Origin: Taxillus chinensis
Lineage: Eukaryota; Streptophyta; Magnoliopsida; Santalales; Loranthaceae
Assembly: GCA_023512835.1 (NCBI GenBank)
Contig: CM042090.1
Location: 9,221,343 to 9,285,342, forward strand
Length of the DNA: 64,000 bases
Direction: 5' to 3'
Both the position numbers and the translations under genes were made by a program. Positions 1 to 36,258 of this stretch are shown in pieces. How positions within the stretch are numbered: position 1 is the first letter of the stretch; every line of letters begins with the position of its first letter. The notes under the pieces were generated by a model. That model searched no databases. It was not told the origin of the DNA and saw only the letters and a program-made list of their open reading frames with translations.

Positions 1-2506
1 TTCACAATACTTCTCCCGTAAAATAAACAAAACAAATGCATTACACTGTTAAACGATAACACGATTAGTCCAATATTAAGCATTATAAATGAAACATATC
101 ATTAATTTTAAATAATAAAATGATTTATTGAGGTTATTAGCGCCACATTATTAATATCACTCAATAATAATATCTTTGTATTCCACCCGAATCCAAACAA
201 ATAATAATTTAAAACTATCTTATTTTAATAAGTTATTATGTTTTATTTTAGAAAATATGATTTTTTGATTTTTAAACATACAAAAAATATTCTCTTTTTT
301 TCTTTCTTACTTTCATTATCATTATAGTTTATATTTAATTATTGTCACTCTGGTTTTGTCTTTTATATTTCATCTTTATTATTTTCCATTATTCTTATTT
401 CTTTATTTCTTATGTTATTTATAAGCATACATTAATCTATTTTTTGATATCTTTCTAAATAATCCATTTTATTGACTAAGATAGATAACAATTTTACTAC
501 AAATAGAATGACATATACCAATGATAGTTTATAGTAATGCCTTAAATAGTTAATATGAATTGTCTATACCAACCGAGCATATAATCGGTCAGTATAAATC
601 GATCTATATCGATATAAAAAAAATCTGTTAGTATAATTTTTGTTTTTAGGAACAATTTACTTATTATCCGTTTGTGTAAGATTGTTTCTAAAGATAGATT
701 ACTATTAATCGTTCGTATAAGAGTGTATATAAAACAGATTACTAAATATCTATGGGTATATATATGCTATGTCTATGTTTCCTCCTTCCTAATTGCTATA
801 TCCCTCCACGATTTTAACCCTAAATTTTAACCTCTCTCCTCCGCAATCGCGCTCTTCTTTGAAATCTCCGAACTCATATGTGATTTTGCAGGAAACTAGG
901 TGTGAAATTTGTTTCATTGACTATAATTAACCAATAACAGTTTGTAATAGGTGAGTATGTGTTGATTTCAACTAATATGTTCCTACTCCTCTTCATTTCT
1001 TTTAAATAGTTTTTTAAACCTATGTTTTTCTCATCATTTTCTTCTAAATCGTGTTTTCTTTTTTATTTTTCACTCAAGGGTTTCTTGTCTATGGCTTGAA
1101 ATCTAGCGTTCTTCGTTTAAATCTACATAATCGGGGATATAAAGGTTAAGGATTTTGTGCTTTCGTTTTTACTACATCAAAAAGATTATTATTGTGATTT
1201 CCATAATAGTATTTTTATGTTTGTTCCTTTCGATTTTATGTCCAAACTTACAAATTAAATTTTTGGGAATTTTCCTATTCTAAGGTTATTCATCTTAGGT
1301 TTTTATTTTTTAATTATATTTTATATTTTTATCTTTCACAAATGAAATATGATTGAGTAACCATATAACACTCGTATGTAATGAATTTACAGTACTTCTA
1401 TTATCATCACCTAATGCGTGTTCTTTCGCTTAAGCAAGCATCTAGGAAGTTGCCGCTTTTTAAAATAATGCTCTACTTTGTTAAACCTTCTTTTCCAGTA
1501 AATTGGGTTTTTTTAAAAAAAATATTCCATGTTTGATTTTATCTACTAGTAGTACAACGTTTTGTCGCGTTCATGCTATTAAAATAATATTTATAAAACC
1601 TAACTAACATGTAGAAGGGAATAAAAGAATGTGATGAAATAATATAAAATAAATTAATTAAATAAAATAAAAGAAATCCTATAAAAAATAGAAAATAAGA
1701 TAATAAAATTATAGGGTTGAGATTCAATATAATTTTCAATTCCTTATCATATGGTTTGATTAATTATTCTTATTGTCTCTAATCATTTGAAGGTGATTGA
1801 TCCTAAGGTAACCGCCAATCGTTTTCACGTGAATAATGGTGTGCTTAGCATTAGCAATGGCCTACTCTCGTGACTCGCTGAATTAAAGTCAAACCCATTA
1901 AGGGATGATCAACTATGGATCCTCCTAGGATCACGGACTACTCTCGTGACACGCAAGTCCTAGATTTCATTTTACGGGTTCTAGTAATTAAATTTTATTT
2001 TTTAATTCTTCATTCAATTATCTAAAAATGCAATAGGTTCGCGATGCCCACAACATAGATTCAATCGGTAAAATAAAATCATGCATGAGATAGAGATAAT
2101 AAATAATCACACAAATTCATACAATCAAGATAATGAGATTGGGCTACTCTCAATGCATAGGAAAAAGGGATTATTCCATGAAATAATGAAAAACATATTT
2201 ATATCAATTAAATTAGAAATTTGAGATTAAGAGGGGAGAATAAACGATAACCAACCTGTCACGGGGGCATACAATCAATCCCCTATCCAATACCAAGGTG
2301 TTCTTGAATCAAGATTACATGAAAATCACCCAAAACCAAAGAGAAATCTAAGAAACCAAACCTAGGGTTCTTTGTCGTTAAGGAGGGCTCCCCTAGGGTC
2401 CAGAATCCCTAACAACATCCTATACTTGTTCCTTGTATAGTCCCCCTAAATATTACATTAAAAATAAAATAGGAAAAATACAAAATGGGGCAAAAGTCGA
2501 CGCTTG

Positions 2507-2618
2507 TCGCGACGAAGGCAAAAGACCTTATCGCGACGAAATGTATTTTCTTTTATGTCGCAATGAAATGTATTTCCTTCTATATCGCGACGAAGGCAAA
2601 AAGTCCTGTCGCAACGAT
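2507..2618 (+). repeat. Five spaced copies of a TCGCGACGAA-like decamer
   Basis: Copies start at 2507, 2531, 2557, 2585 and 2609. Three are exact TCGCGACGAA and two differ at one or two bases (TCGCAATGAA, TCGCAACGAT). Spacing is 24-28 bases and the bases between copies are partly related (GGCAAAAG or ATGTATTT), so this looks like a decayed minisatellite. CpG-rich words in such AT-rich DNA are conspicuous. No function is apparent. Confidence 0.7.
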
Positions 2619-3295
2619 ATTCTTTGTTTAAATATGTATTATACATTGATTCGCCCGGTTCTTTCCCGTTTGCCTACAAAATACACCCAAAACACAACAC
2701 AACTCTACAAAACACTAAAATATGACAAACAATATGATTTAACACTCAATCATAATAAAAACACTCAAAACACTATGAAAAATGAATACAAATAGGGGAA
2801 AGACACATGTGAAAATTTTATATAAATTAACGTTATCAGCTAGCTATTTTCATTACTATATGAGTTTTTATTATATTTAAAACAAATATTATTTAATTAC
2901 CATTTGAGTTTGAATTCAATTAAAGCTAATATTATTTTTATTCATTTAAATCAAAGTAAATACAGATATAAACATGTTTAAACACCCATGAATCAATAAT
3001 AGGACTAGGGACTGTTAGGGATACTAAAAATATATTTAGTATTAATAGGACTAATTAGTGAGACTTGATGAAAAGAAGTTTGCTTGCAGTGATCAGTGAG
3101 AGATTGTAGTGGAGTCTGCCCATTGTCCAAAGAAAAAAACACTTAATCATCGAGAGTTATTTAATTTGGAGATTGTAGTGACTTTCTTGAGAAATTCTTT
3201 TATCAATATTATCATTAAATCACCATTCTATTCATTTTCTAACAATTTTCCATGAAAAGTTAATAACTCTACACATAGAGAGAGCAAGAGAGAGG

Positions 3296-3316
3296 ATATA
3301 TATATATATATATATA
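3296..3316. repeat. TA dinucleotide microsatellite
   Basis: About ten uninterrupted TA units, seen directly. Confidence 0.9.
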
Positions 3317-4809
3317 CCCATAGCCGAACCAATCTCCTTAATTTGGAGATCGTAGTGCAGTGTGGGTTGGAATGCATTGAAAGTGTAATTCAAAACCCTA
3401 TGTTTATAATTTTCCTAACACTCGCAATAAAAAAATCCACATTAACACACGCAAAGAGATACCGAGAAGGGAAACCAAACTTCTATTACATTTTATTAGT
3501 TATATCACAAACCACCACTGCCTTCCATTTAAGATATATAATTTCTTAAATGTATATTATGTTTTGATTAATTATTTGCTTGTTTATTTTACATGAAAGC
3601 TTTGCTAAAGGGAGAAAGCCATCAAAGGCAGAACTCTATGTTTATAGCCAAACAACAAAAGGGAGGGGCTTGTAAGTGAAAAGGTAAGTCAAGTGATGGT
3701 TAATAATAAAAACTCCAAGTCTTAAATGATGTATGCATTTATTTATCGTATTAAAAACAATAATGATTTGTTACAAATATTTTATAAGTTGTCAACCAGT
3801 CTATTAGAATATACCATAAGATCCATATAAATGGACAAATTGTCCGTTGGAATAGACATTGAGTCTATACATACAAATTTGGTGTTGGGATAGACCTTAT
3901 ATTGATGAGGTTTCTTCCGCTAGAAAGCTTTTCCGTTGGAATAGTCCCAAGGGTTTATACTGATGGAAAAAAGGTCTATATTCTATACCGATGGGAAATT
4001 TCCATTAATATAGGTATTTTCTCTTAGAGATTTTGATATTTGTGGTTATCATCGTTAATCTTAATTGTTTTATTGTAATTTCATAATATATTTCATGTTA
4101 CACAAACTAAGTCGATGATAAATAATTACAAAAAGACCTCAAATGAATTTGATAAAAAAGATGTGTCAATCCAGTTAATAATATATTATTATATCTCGAT
4201 AGTAGACATGGATAATGATGTTATGATATTTAGAGAGTAACATAGACAATTATGTTATATTATGATGTTTAAATATAATCTCTCACAATTATATCTCATT
4301 ACGATATATTGATCATGTATGATGTGCAAACTTTATGAAATCTCTCATATCATATGTATATGATATGTCTTATTATGTTTTTCATGATTACTTTATATTA
4401 TTTACTTTTACCAAACAATTTAAACAAACTCTTTTGATTTATTTTCGAACCACAATTAAAGGAGGAAAGATATTATGATAAGAGATAAAGATATAATCGA
4501 AAATAAAATTATGTCAAATTTAAGATTTTTTTAATTTACGTACGATAGTTGCATGTGTTGTATTATATATAAATTTTAAATCTTAGAGTAAATTTCATAT
4601 AATATTTAATGAGATGTTTAATGAAATAATGAATTGCTTAAAAGTTATATGGATATTAATTTTCGTTAACGGTTTGAATGTCCCGAATTTGGGACATGGA
4701 GATAACCCCCTCGGCAAGCCCGTGTCTCCCCTGGTGCGACAGCGGCTTCAGCTGCGACATCGATTGATGGATCCCTTTTTTAGGTTTTGTTTTGTTTTTT
4801 GTTTCTTTT

Positions 4810-5238
4810 TCTTCTTCTTCTTCTTCTTCGTTTTGACATTGAAGATGAAATTCAAGATATTCAGTACCAGCAGCCTCGAGACAACCGTGAGGAATTTTGC
4901 GGCCTTCTGGCCCACGGCCGGGGCGGCACACCAGCGGAGGGGAGGGATCGTACCCCGTGGACCACATGATGTTTTAAACCGTGAGGTTCCAGCGGCGGCC
5001 CCATAACTCGCGGACCGAGTTGGAGGGGTAAGGGCTGTCGAACGAAGGCTCCATGCACATCTGAATTCTGAACCAGGCCTGGGGTCAAGTCCGCGATGAG
5101 ACCCAGACTCATCTCCAAGTTGAAATACATTTGGAAGACATACAGTAACACCAACACGAGAGGCTGTGGGACATCGTAGTTGGTGTCGATGAGACCTAGA
5201 CTGATCTCTGGTCTCCCCCAGGTTATTTCAAACGCCAA
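4810..5238 (-). pseudogene. Broken wax synthase / long-chain-alcohol O-acyltransferase-like fragment
   Basis: On the minus strand, sliding between frames gives peptides typical of plant wax-ester synthases of the MBOAT family: a membrane segment (VLLYVFQMYFNLEM), then a change of frame into MEPSFDSPYPSNSVRELWGRRWNL, then VYDP/VRS-like and KFLTVV-like pieces. Known relatives carry an [22 protein letters not shown]-type block and a downstream YDPVRS block. The intact enzymes join fatty alcohols to acyl-CoA at the endoplasmic reticulum and are about 340 residues long. Here only some 140 codons are represented, with at least two frame changes and a stop, and the fragment runs into a TTC repeat and AT-rich DNA. 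No start or upstream half is visible. I infer a relic of a duplicated or moved gene copy; it cannot make a working enzyme. Confidence 0.6.
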
Positions 5239-6009
5239 GGGCGACCAGCAATTAAATTATTATTTTAATAAAATATGATTTTTTTTCTAGAGGCTACTGA
5301 AGCGCAAGTGGTGTTGTAAAATATGAATAGTTTTTTTTTTTTTTTTTCAAAAGTCAGCTTTTTAAATAAATTTTAACTAAAGATTGCTGAGACCAGTTAA
5401 AATTAAAATAGTCATTGCTGTAGAAAAAATTAGATTTATTTAAGTCAAAATTTATAATTATGAGATAGAATAAATTTGTAATATTTTTTTAAATTTAAAA
5501 ATACTTATATTTATTAAATTATTATTTTAAAATTTTATTTTTTTCTATCTCTTCTTTTTTTTCCTTTCATAAAATTTTAGAGTTATGAAATGCAAATGTT
5601 CTTACAATATTGATATTGAATTAATACCGACCTTGAGATTTAAGTGTCTAACCAAAATCTTAAAATACGACCCCTTTAATTTAAAAAAACTTGAATAGTT
5701 AGTGAGATTCTTTAAATTTGAATAACTACTATTTATTTATTAAAATTTTATTTTCTTTATTTGTATCTTTTTATATTATATTATTATTTTAATACATTTA
5801 ATAATTAATTTAATATAAAAGTATAAATTTTAGTTATATAAAAAAGTTATAATTTTTATTAAAAAAAAACACACTCGGTGTGTCACTCATTTGCTATTTT
5901 TTTCTTTTTAAAATAAGACACGTAGGAAAAAAAAAACAATCCTGATGTGTCTGTTTTGTAGGAGAAGAGGAGACACAGACACCAGCAAGCTCACACCGAG
6001 TCACCAGCA
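5239..6009. promoter_or_regulatory. AT-rich upstream region of TERT, including the presumed promoter and 5' UTR
   Basis: Between the pseudogene and the TERT start codon the sequence is AT-rich with T tracts (for example 5331-5348). The base composition changes at about 5940-6010 to a purine-rich, GC-richer stretch, as expected for a 5' UTR. I see no TATA box that I would defend and no transcription start that can be placed. The promoter assignment rests on position only. Confidence 0.4.
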
Positions 6010-31255
<25,246 letters not shown>

Positions 31256-31814
31256 ATCTAATGGATGTCCATCGGGTTAAATCTGTTGCTTTGTTTGCAT
31301 TTCTGGATGTACGCTACGTTGATTTACGTATATATTACGGTGTGAATTGAATTTTATTTTTGTGAAGTACATTATAATGTTTACGTTTAGGAAGCCTGTT
31401 TCATCTTGTATAACGAATTTACTGTTTGCATGTATGGACGATAAGACTGTAATTATTTATATAAAAGGGGGGAAAACTCGCTTTTAACGCTACATGCTGG
31501 TTTGTCACGTCATGCTAGCCATATAATATGCAAAATCATTAGAATTGCCATTGGATTCCTCGTGAATTGCTGGTGCGACGGTGAACAGCAATTGTGGCTT
31601 GGCCGCTATTAGATTATGCAAAAATTGTCGCCCGAGTGCATTCTTGTGGGAAGTGGTGCAGTGGACTAGTGGCTCTCGAGCCAATTGGTTGGCAACTGCA
31701 GTAGGCATGCCTGCCTTGGAATTTTTTCTTGTTTTATCATGTTTCTTCTTTCTTTTCCTAGATTCGACGGTTTTTTTTTTTTCCGTGTTGCTATGATGGG
31801 ATCAGTTGCGTGGA

Positions 31815-31935
31815 AATGGTCTTGCCACTAGCATTGACACACAAACATGAAGTATTCCATATCTCACAGTTGAGGAAATACTACTTAGATTCCTCTCTTA
31901 TTTTAGATTGGTGCAAGATTGATTCCTTGTTCATG
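31815..31935 (+). mobile_element. Ty3/gypsy integrase C-terminal relic
   Basis: A short frame gives HEVFHISQLRKYYLDSSLIL, matching the VFHVSxLRKYxxDPSHVI block at the end of plant gypsy integrases. It is only about 40 codons long and has no neighbours from the same element. Confidence 0.6.
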
Positions 31936-32027
31936 TGTTGTAGCATCATTGTGACTTAGAGGAACAAACATTAGAGCGGGAGAGTCAAATGTGTTGGTGT
32001 GTTATAGCTTGTTATAGATTATTGATA

Positions 32028-32376
32028 GGGTGTAAATGAGGCAACACTCGATGACTTGCTCAACTCAAATTTGAGCTCGATATCTGTACAAGCTCGACTT
32101 GTTACTGTTTAAATTCGGCTCAATTAATGTACAAGCTCGATTCGGTTACTGTATAAGTTTGGGTCAGCTTAACTCGTTTACAAGTATATGCCTTTAAATA
32201 AGTGACATAATTGATAACTCGCTCAATACCTATTCGACTAAGTTTGAGTCAAGCTTGAGCTCAACATTACACAAGCTTGACTTGTTATTATATAAGTTCG
32301 GCTTCACTTGACTCGACACGATTACTGTACAAGTTTAGCTCGAACTCGTCTAAACTCGCTCGGCTCATTTGTATGG
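32028..32376. mobile_element. MITE-like element rich in AGCTCGA words
   Basis: The left end has GGTGTAAATGAG and the right end CTCGGCTCATTTGTA, whose reverse complement TACAAATGAGCCGAG pairs with the left end. The inside repeats CAAGCTCGACT/TTCGGCT-type words on both strands. Plant genomes carry many hAT-like MITEs starting GGGTGTAAACGAGCCGAG, so this is probably a degenerate member. I could not define a target duplication. Confidence 0.5.
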
Positions 32377-34849
32377 TTGTCTTATTGCATTGTGGAGTTT
32401 TCATTAATTAAATAATTGGGTTGATTTTCTAGTGTATCTTACTTTGATAATGGACTATGATGGGTTGCATTAGCTATATTGGTTTGGAATGGTTTTTGGT
32501 TAATTATTAGTTAAATGGATAATGGTTTGGTGTTGGATACTGCTATGTTGATTTGATATTATTTTTGGCTATATTGGTCTCGAATTGATTAGTTATTAGT
32601 TACTGTTGTATCACATTAATTATGATATCTTGCTATGATGGATTGGATTAGCTTGTTATCACATTGGTTGTGAGCATGTTGGTTATGATGGATAGTTTGT
32701 TATTATTGCTATGAAGGATCTTTAGTTTTGTTGGGTTAATATATCTTTTTGTCATAAATGTTGTTAATGGCTTGGTTTACCTTTTTGAAAACGAAAAGTC
32801 CTAAGGTAAAAAAGATATAAATACTTATATTTGGGTTAGTTCAATAAATAACCTTTGATTGATGTTGATAATATCTAATTGATGATGTAGTCAGTGATAT
32901 AATTCTTTTGACTATATTTGATAATGTAGGGAGAGAGGGAGAGGGAAGGAGGATGGAAACTTTGATTTTAGGCAATATAGTGATTTCAGCTTTATCTAGA
33001 TAGGTGATTTTATTTTTTATTATCTTTTCCACGATTTTGCCATCCTTTAGAATTAATTGATTGATTATGGATTGAATATTAAAACCTTAAATTTTGTTAT
33101 TCTAGTGGAACCTTGTGGATTTTTTTTGTTTTGATTGAAATTGGTTGTTTTTTTATCGAAGTATTTGATATGTATGATGTTTATATGATAGCTAAGTGTT
33201 TCTATGCCTAAAGGATGGACTATAAATGTTGAATCTGGTCAGAGATCGATTTGTTTAATGAAACAACAATAAAAAAGAGGAAAACGATGCAATTCTGGAC
33301 GTCTAGTTAAAAAAGCCCGCTTCAACCAAGGGCCATTTCAACCAATGGTGTTGACCAAGGCCATTTTGACTAGGTGTTTTGACCAGTTTTGACCAATCTA
33401 ATGAGTTGTGCAATTTTTGATGATTTTGATGTTATTGATGCAGTTTGACTATCTGGACTTTTTTGTTTGTTTCAATACAATTTGGATAATATATTGATGG
33501 GGCATTTGGTTATGTTTACTGGTGATGCCAATTCTGGGATAGTTTGATGTATGTGTGTGGACTAATCTCCTAATGATTATTGTTTGATTGTTTTGTGGGT
33601 TAACAACACTAGTTGCTGGGATAAGTGGCACAAGTAGCTCTTGTTAGTAGAGTTATAGTGATGTTGATTGATGGTGGTTCAATTGATGGTGTTGATTTCT
33701 ATTTAAGAGACATTGGTTGTTCCTATTGATGGTAGTATAATAAATGATTATTGTTCTAGGAGGTACTTGTTGCTCTTATTGATGATGGTATGATGGCTTA
33801 ATGTTTAGCATTGATTGCAATGTTAGGTGGTATAGGTTGTCTAACCGATTATTGATTATAATTAATTTTGGTTGTTGTCTTTTGTTTCCACAATCTTGTT
33901 TGTAGGTTTAATTGATAATGTTAGGTTAAGTTTTACTATTGTTTTTGAATTATAACGCTTGTGTTTGTTTGAAGTATGTTCATTATTTGGTTGGATAGTT
34001 TAAAGCACTACATTGTTTGGATTCAAGCCAGGGATATACATGTTTGGATTGAGTAGTATCCAGTTCCGACCTGATTTGTTGTCATTCCTAAGGAATAATT
34101 CACCTATTTAGTACCTGTGTCCACCCTACATTGTTGATATTTATTTTAGATGCTAATAGGAGCTAATAGTTGACACTACAACATGAGTAAACTAGTTATC
34201 TTCCCTTTTATGTAGATTAGACTTATTGATTACATTAACTTATACTATTATATATTTGTTATTTGATTCCCAAACATATGTCATTAGTGGTTGTATCATT
34301 TTGGAACATATGATAATTGATTATTGACATACAATTCTATCAGTTGGTGTATGACATCTATATGAATTATATTAATTGCATTGCATTGGAATTGTATAAC
34401 ATTACCATTGATGTATAATTATACAGATAGCAGTGTGACCTTTATAAGTGGTAGTTACTAATCCTTCGATCCTTCAGGTGCAAGCATGAGGAGTCACTTA
34501 TCCCATTTTAGACATCTAGAATTTGAAGACATGATAACCTGCCTCCTACTTTGTTTGTCACGCAATATACATATATCAACGGTCGAAATTTTGTACACAC
34601 ATGCGCACACAAAACAAACTAGAATCCTCTGTAATTTAACCAAATAATTTCCAAAAAGATTACCAATGTCATTAATTCAACATGAATGGGGTTCAATACC
34701 AATTATTGGATTAAAAATAACCCATGATGGAAACTATCATCAAGCCCTAATTTCAATCAACAAATCATCTCTCTCACTTTGTCAATGGGATACAAAAAGA
34801 GTAATGCTACATATAAGTAGATTGTGCAGGTAATTCGCTCAGAGATATC

Positions 34850-35026
34850 TGTTAGGATTGGGCCAAGGTGCAGGCCCGCCCGCATGTCACAATATTGTCC
34901 GCTTTGGACTCATCACATCGGCCAGCACGACTTTAAAACGCATTGTGACATTTTCTAGGCTTGCTCCACCTTATAAACCCCTTGGCCTTCCCCAAATTTT
35001 TCCATGTGGGACAACACTTCCCAACA
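34850..35026 (-). repeat. TRIM 3' LTR
   Basis: This is the 177-bp repeat at the low-coordinate end; it is the 3' LTR because the element reads on the minus strand. A TATAAGG-type box lies within it on the minus strand. Confidence 0.9.
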
Positions 35027-35301
35027 ATCTCCCCATTTTGTCACACATCGAACTACATCATAGGACACACCTATGGATCTGAGCTGGCACCATGTGGGAT
35101 CGTCATGGAATTTTCCTTGTAGCTCCCCCTCAATCTACACCCGATTGAGATCATACTGATTCAATCACTGGTAACAGGGGTTTGTATTCCAATCCAATAC
35201 CGCCGCACACCACAGGACACGCCGCTCGACTACACCATGCCGAGAAGACTTTCGATATCATGAAATACCTTTTCTGGGGCCAACCAGGCTCTGATCCCAC
35301 T

Positions 35302-35478
35302 TGTTAGGATCGGGCCAAGGTGCAGGCCCACCCGCATGTCACAATATTATCCGCTTTGGACTCGCCACATCGGCCCGTACGGCTTTAAAACGCGTTGTGA
35401 CATTTTCTAGGCTTGCTCCACCTTATAAACCCCTTGGCCTTCCTCAAATTTTTCCATGTAGGACAACACTTCCCAACA
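35302..35478 (-). repeat. TRIM 5' LTR
   Basis: This is the 177-bp repeat at the high-coordinate end, adjacent to the primer-binding site at 35287-35299 and identical to the 3' LTR over most of its length. Confidence 0.9.
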
Positions 35479-36258
35479 ATATCTTCATTACCGTTGAATT
35501 GATATTATTGTTTTTTAAAACTTTTTATTCATACCAATCCAATGGCAGGGAGAGTGTTCCTATATGAAATTCCTACATAACCTACCTGCAAATAAAATTT
35601 TTTATATAAAAATGAATACTACAATACGATACAAGAGGCCATACCTGCCTATAATAAAATTAATTATGTTATTAATTTTCATATATTTTAAATTTGATTT
35701 ATGATCGATATACTAAAAAATAAATAAATCGGACGGATATACTAAAAAAATAAAAATAAAAATGAATACAATTTAATGCATTCCAAAAAGGGTAAGAAAA
35801 AGAAAACAACAATAATGGGTATGGGTAGGCGAGGGATAGAAAGGACAGGTGCAAAAACGTATGGGCTCGGTTGGCAAGGGGCGTCGTTGCGATGCGAGGC
35901 TGCGACACCTTTCACCTCTCGGCTCTCGCCTTAAATGAAATGAAATGAGTATCCTGGCAAACCGCCCCACCTGCCAAACCGTTGGGATAAGTTTCGTGGG
36001 CATCCAAACAAAGCCAGCGACGGTTCTTGTTGGGCACCGTTCGTTAACACCGGCGGAGCGGGCGTTGGATGCACAACCAGAGCCAGCCAGCCGGCCAGCT
36101 GGGACGGGAAGGGACCAGTTGTTGTTGGTGTTGTTGTTGTTGGTGTTGGGAGGTACAATTTGGTCTTCAATTCCAAAGAGGCCGCCTCTACCTCATTCCT
36201 CACATCTGTAGTCTTGTTGGGAGTTACAAATTGGATGAAGGAGGAGAAGGGGAGAGAC

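Larger units (their letters stand above)
494..4029. mobile_element. Possible degenerate non-autonomous CACTA-like element
   Basis: The left side (494-770) begins ACTACAAATAGAAT and contains repeated ACCGA/TCGGT-type words. The right side (3830-4029) contains several copies of CCGTTGGAATAGAC or CCGATGGGAAATTTCC and ends near GGTATTTTCTCTTAG. Plant CACTA elements begin CACTACAAGAAAA and have subterminal repeats of this kind, so the two sides could be the ends of one old 3.5-kb element. No transposase is present between them. The pairing is an inference; they could be two unrelated fragments. Confidence 0.28.
1..4640. other. AT-rich intergenic region without a recognisable gene
   Basis: This stretch is strongly AT-rich, and I recognise no protein in any frame. 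Open frames such as those at 1539-1739 and 2433-2795 are short, of biased composition and show no family motif. It holds a cluster of short repeats (2507-2618), a TA microsatellite (3296-3316) and sequence resembling the non-coding ends of CACTA elements (about 494-800 and 3820-4029). Everything else looks like decayed repeat DNA. Confidence 0.6.
31256..34849. other. Intergenic region between TERT and the TRIM element
   Basis: The first 200 bases should contain the TERT 3' UTR, but I see no clear polyadenylation signal to place its end. The rest is AT-rich with a gypsy relic (about 31820-31930), a MITE-like element (32028-32376) and a TTGACCA-rich patch (about 33320-33410). No gene is recognisable in this stretch. 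Confidence 0.6.
34850..35478 (-). mobile_element. Complete TRIM element (terminal-repeat retrotransposon in miniature), 629 bp
   Basis: Two 177-bp direct repeats (34850-35026 and 35302-35478) flank 275 bp without coding capacity. Read on the minus strand each repeat starts TGTTGGGAAG and ends CCTAACA. The 5' LTR is followed by TGGGATCAGAGCC (35287-35299), a one-base variant of the initiator-Met primer-binding site. The 3' LTR is preceded by the purine tract GGGGAGA (35028-35034). The 5-bp target ATATC occurs on both sides (34845-34849 and 35479-35483). All hallmarks of an LTR retrotransposon are present without genes, so it must have been moved by another element's proteins. The LTRs differ at roughly ten sites by eye, so the insertion is not very recent. 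Confidence 0.92.

Noticed and set aside
4614..5006. 130-codon plus-strand frame overlapping the wax-synthase-like fragment
   Set aside because: It is antisense to recognisable acyltransferase pieces and runs through a TTC repeat coding for poly-Phe.
34850..35478. Cassandra-type TRIM with a 5S rRNA-like promoter
   Set aside because: The LTRs contain no 5S rRNA-like sequence; the element is a TRIM of another family.
36232..36258. In-frame upstream ATG as the start of the VPS24-like protein
   Set aside because: It would add nine residues not found in the family, whose members begin at the MxRLKNL-type position.
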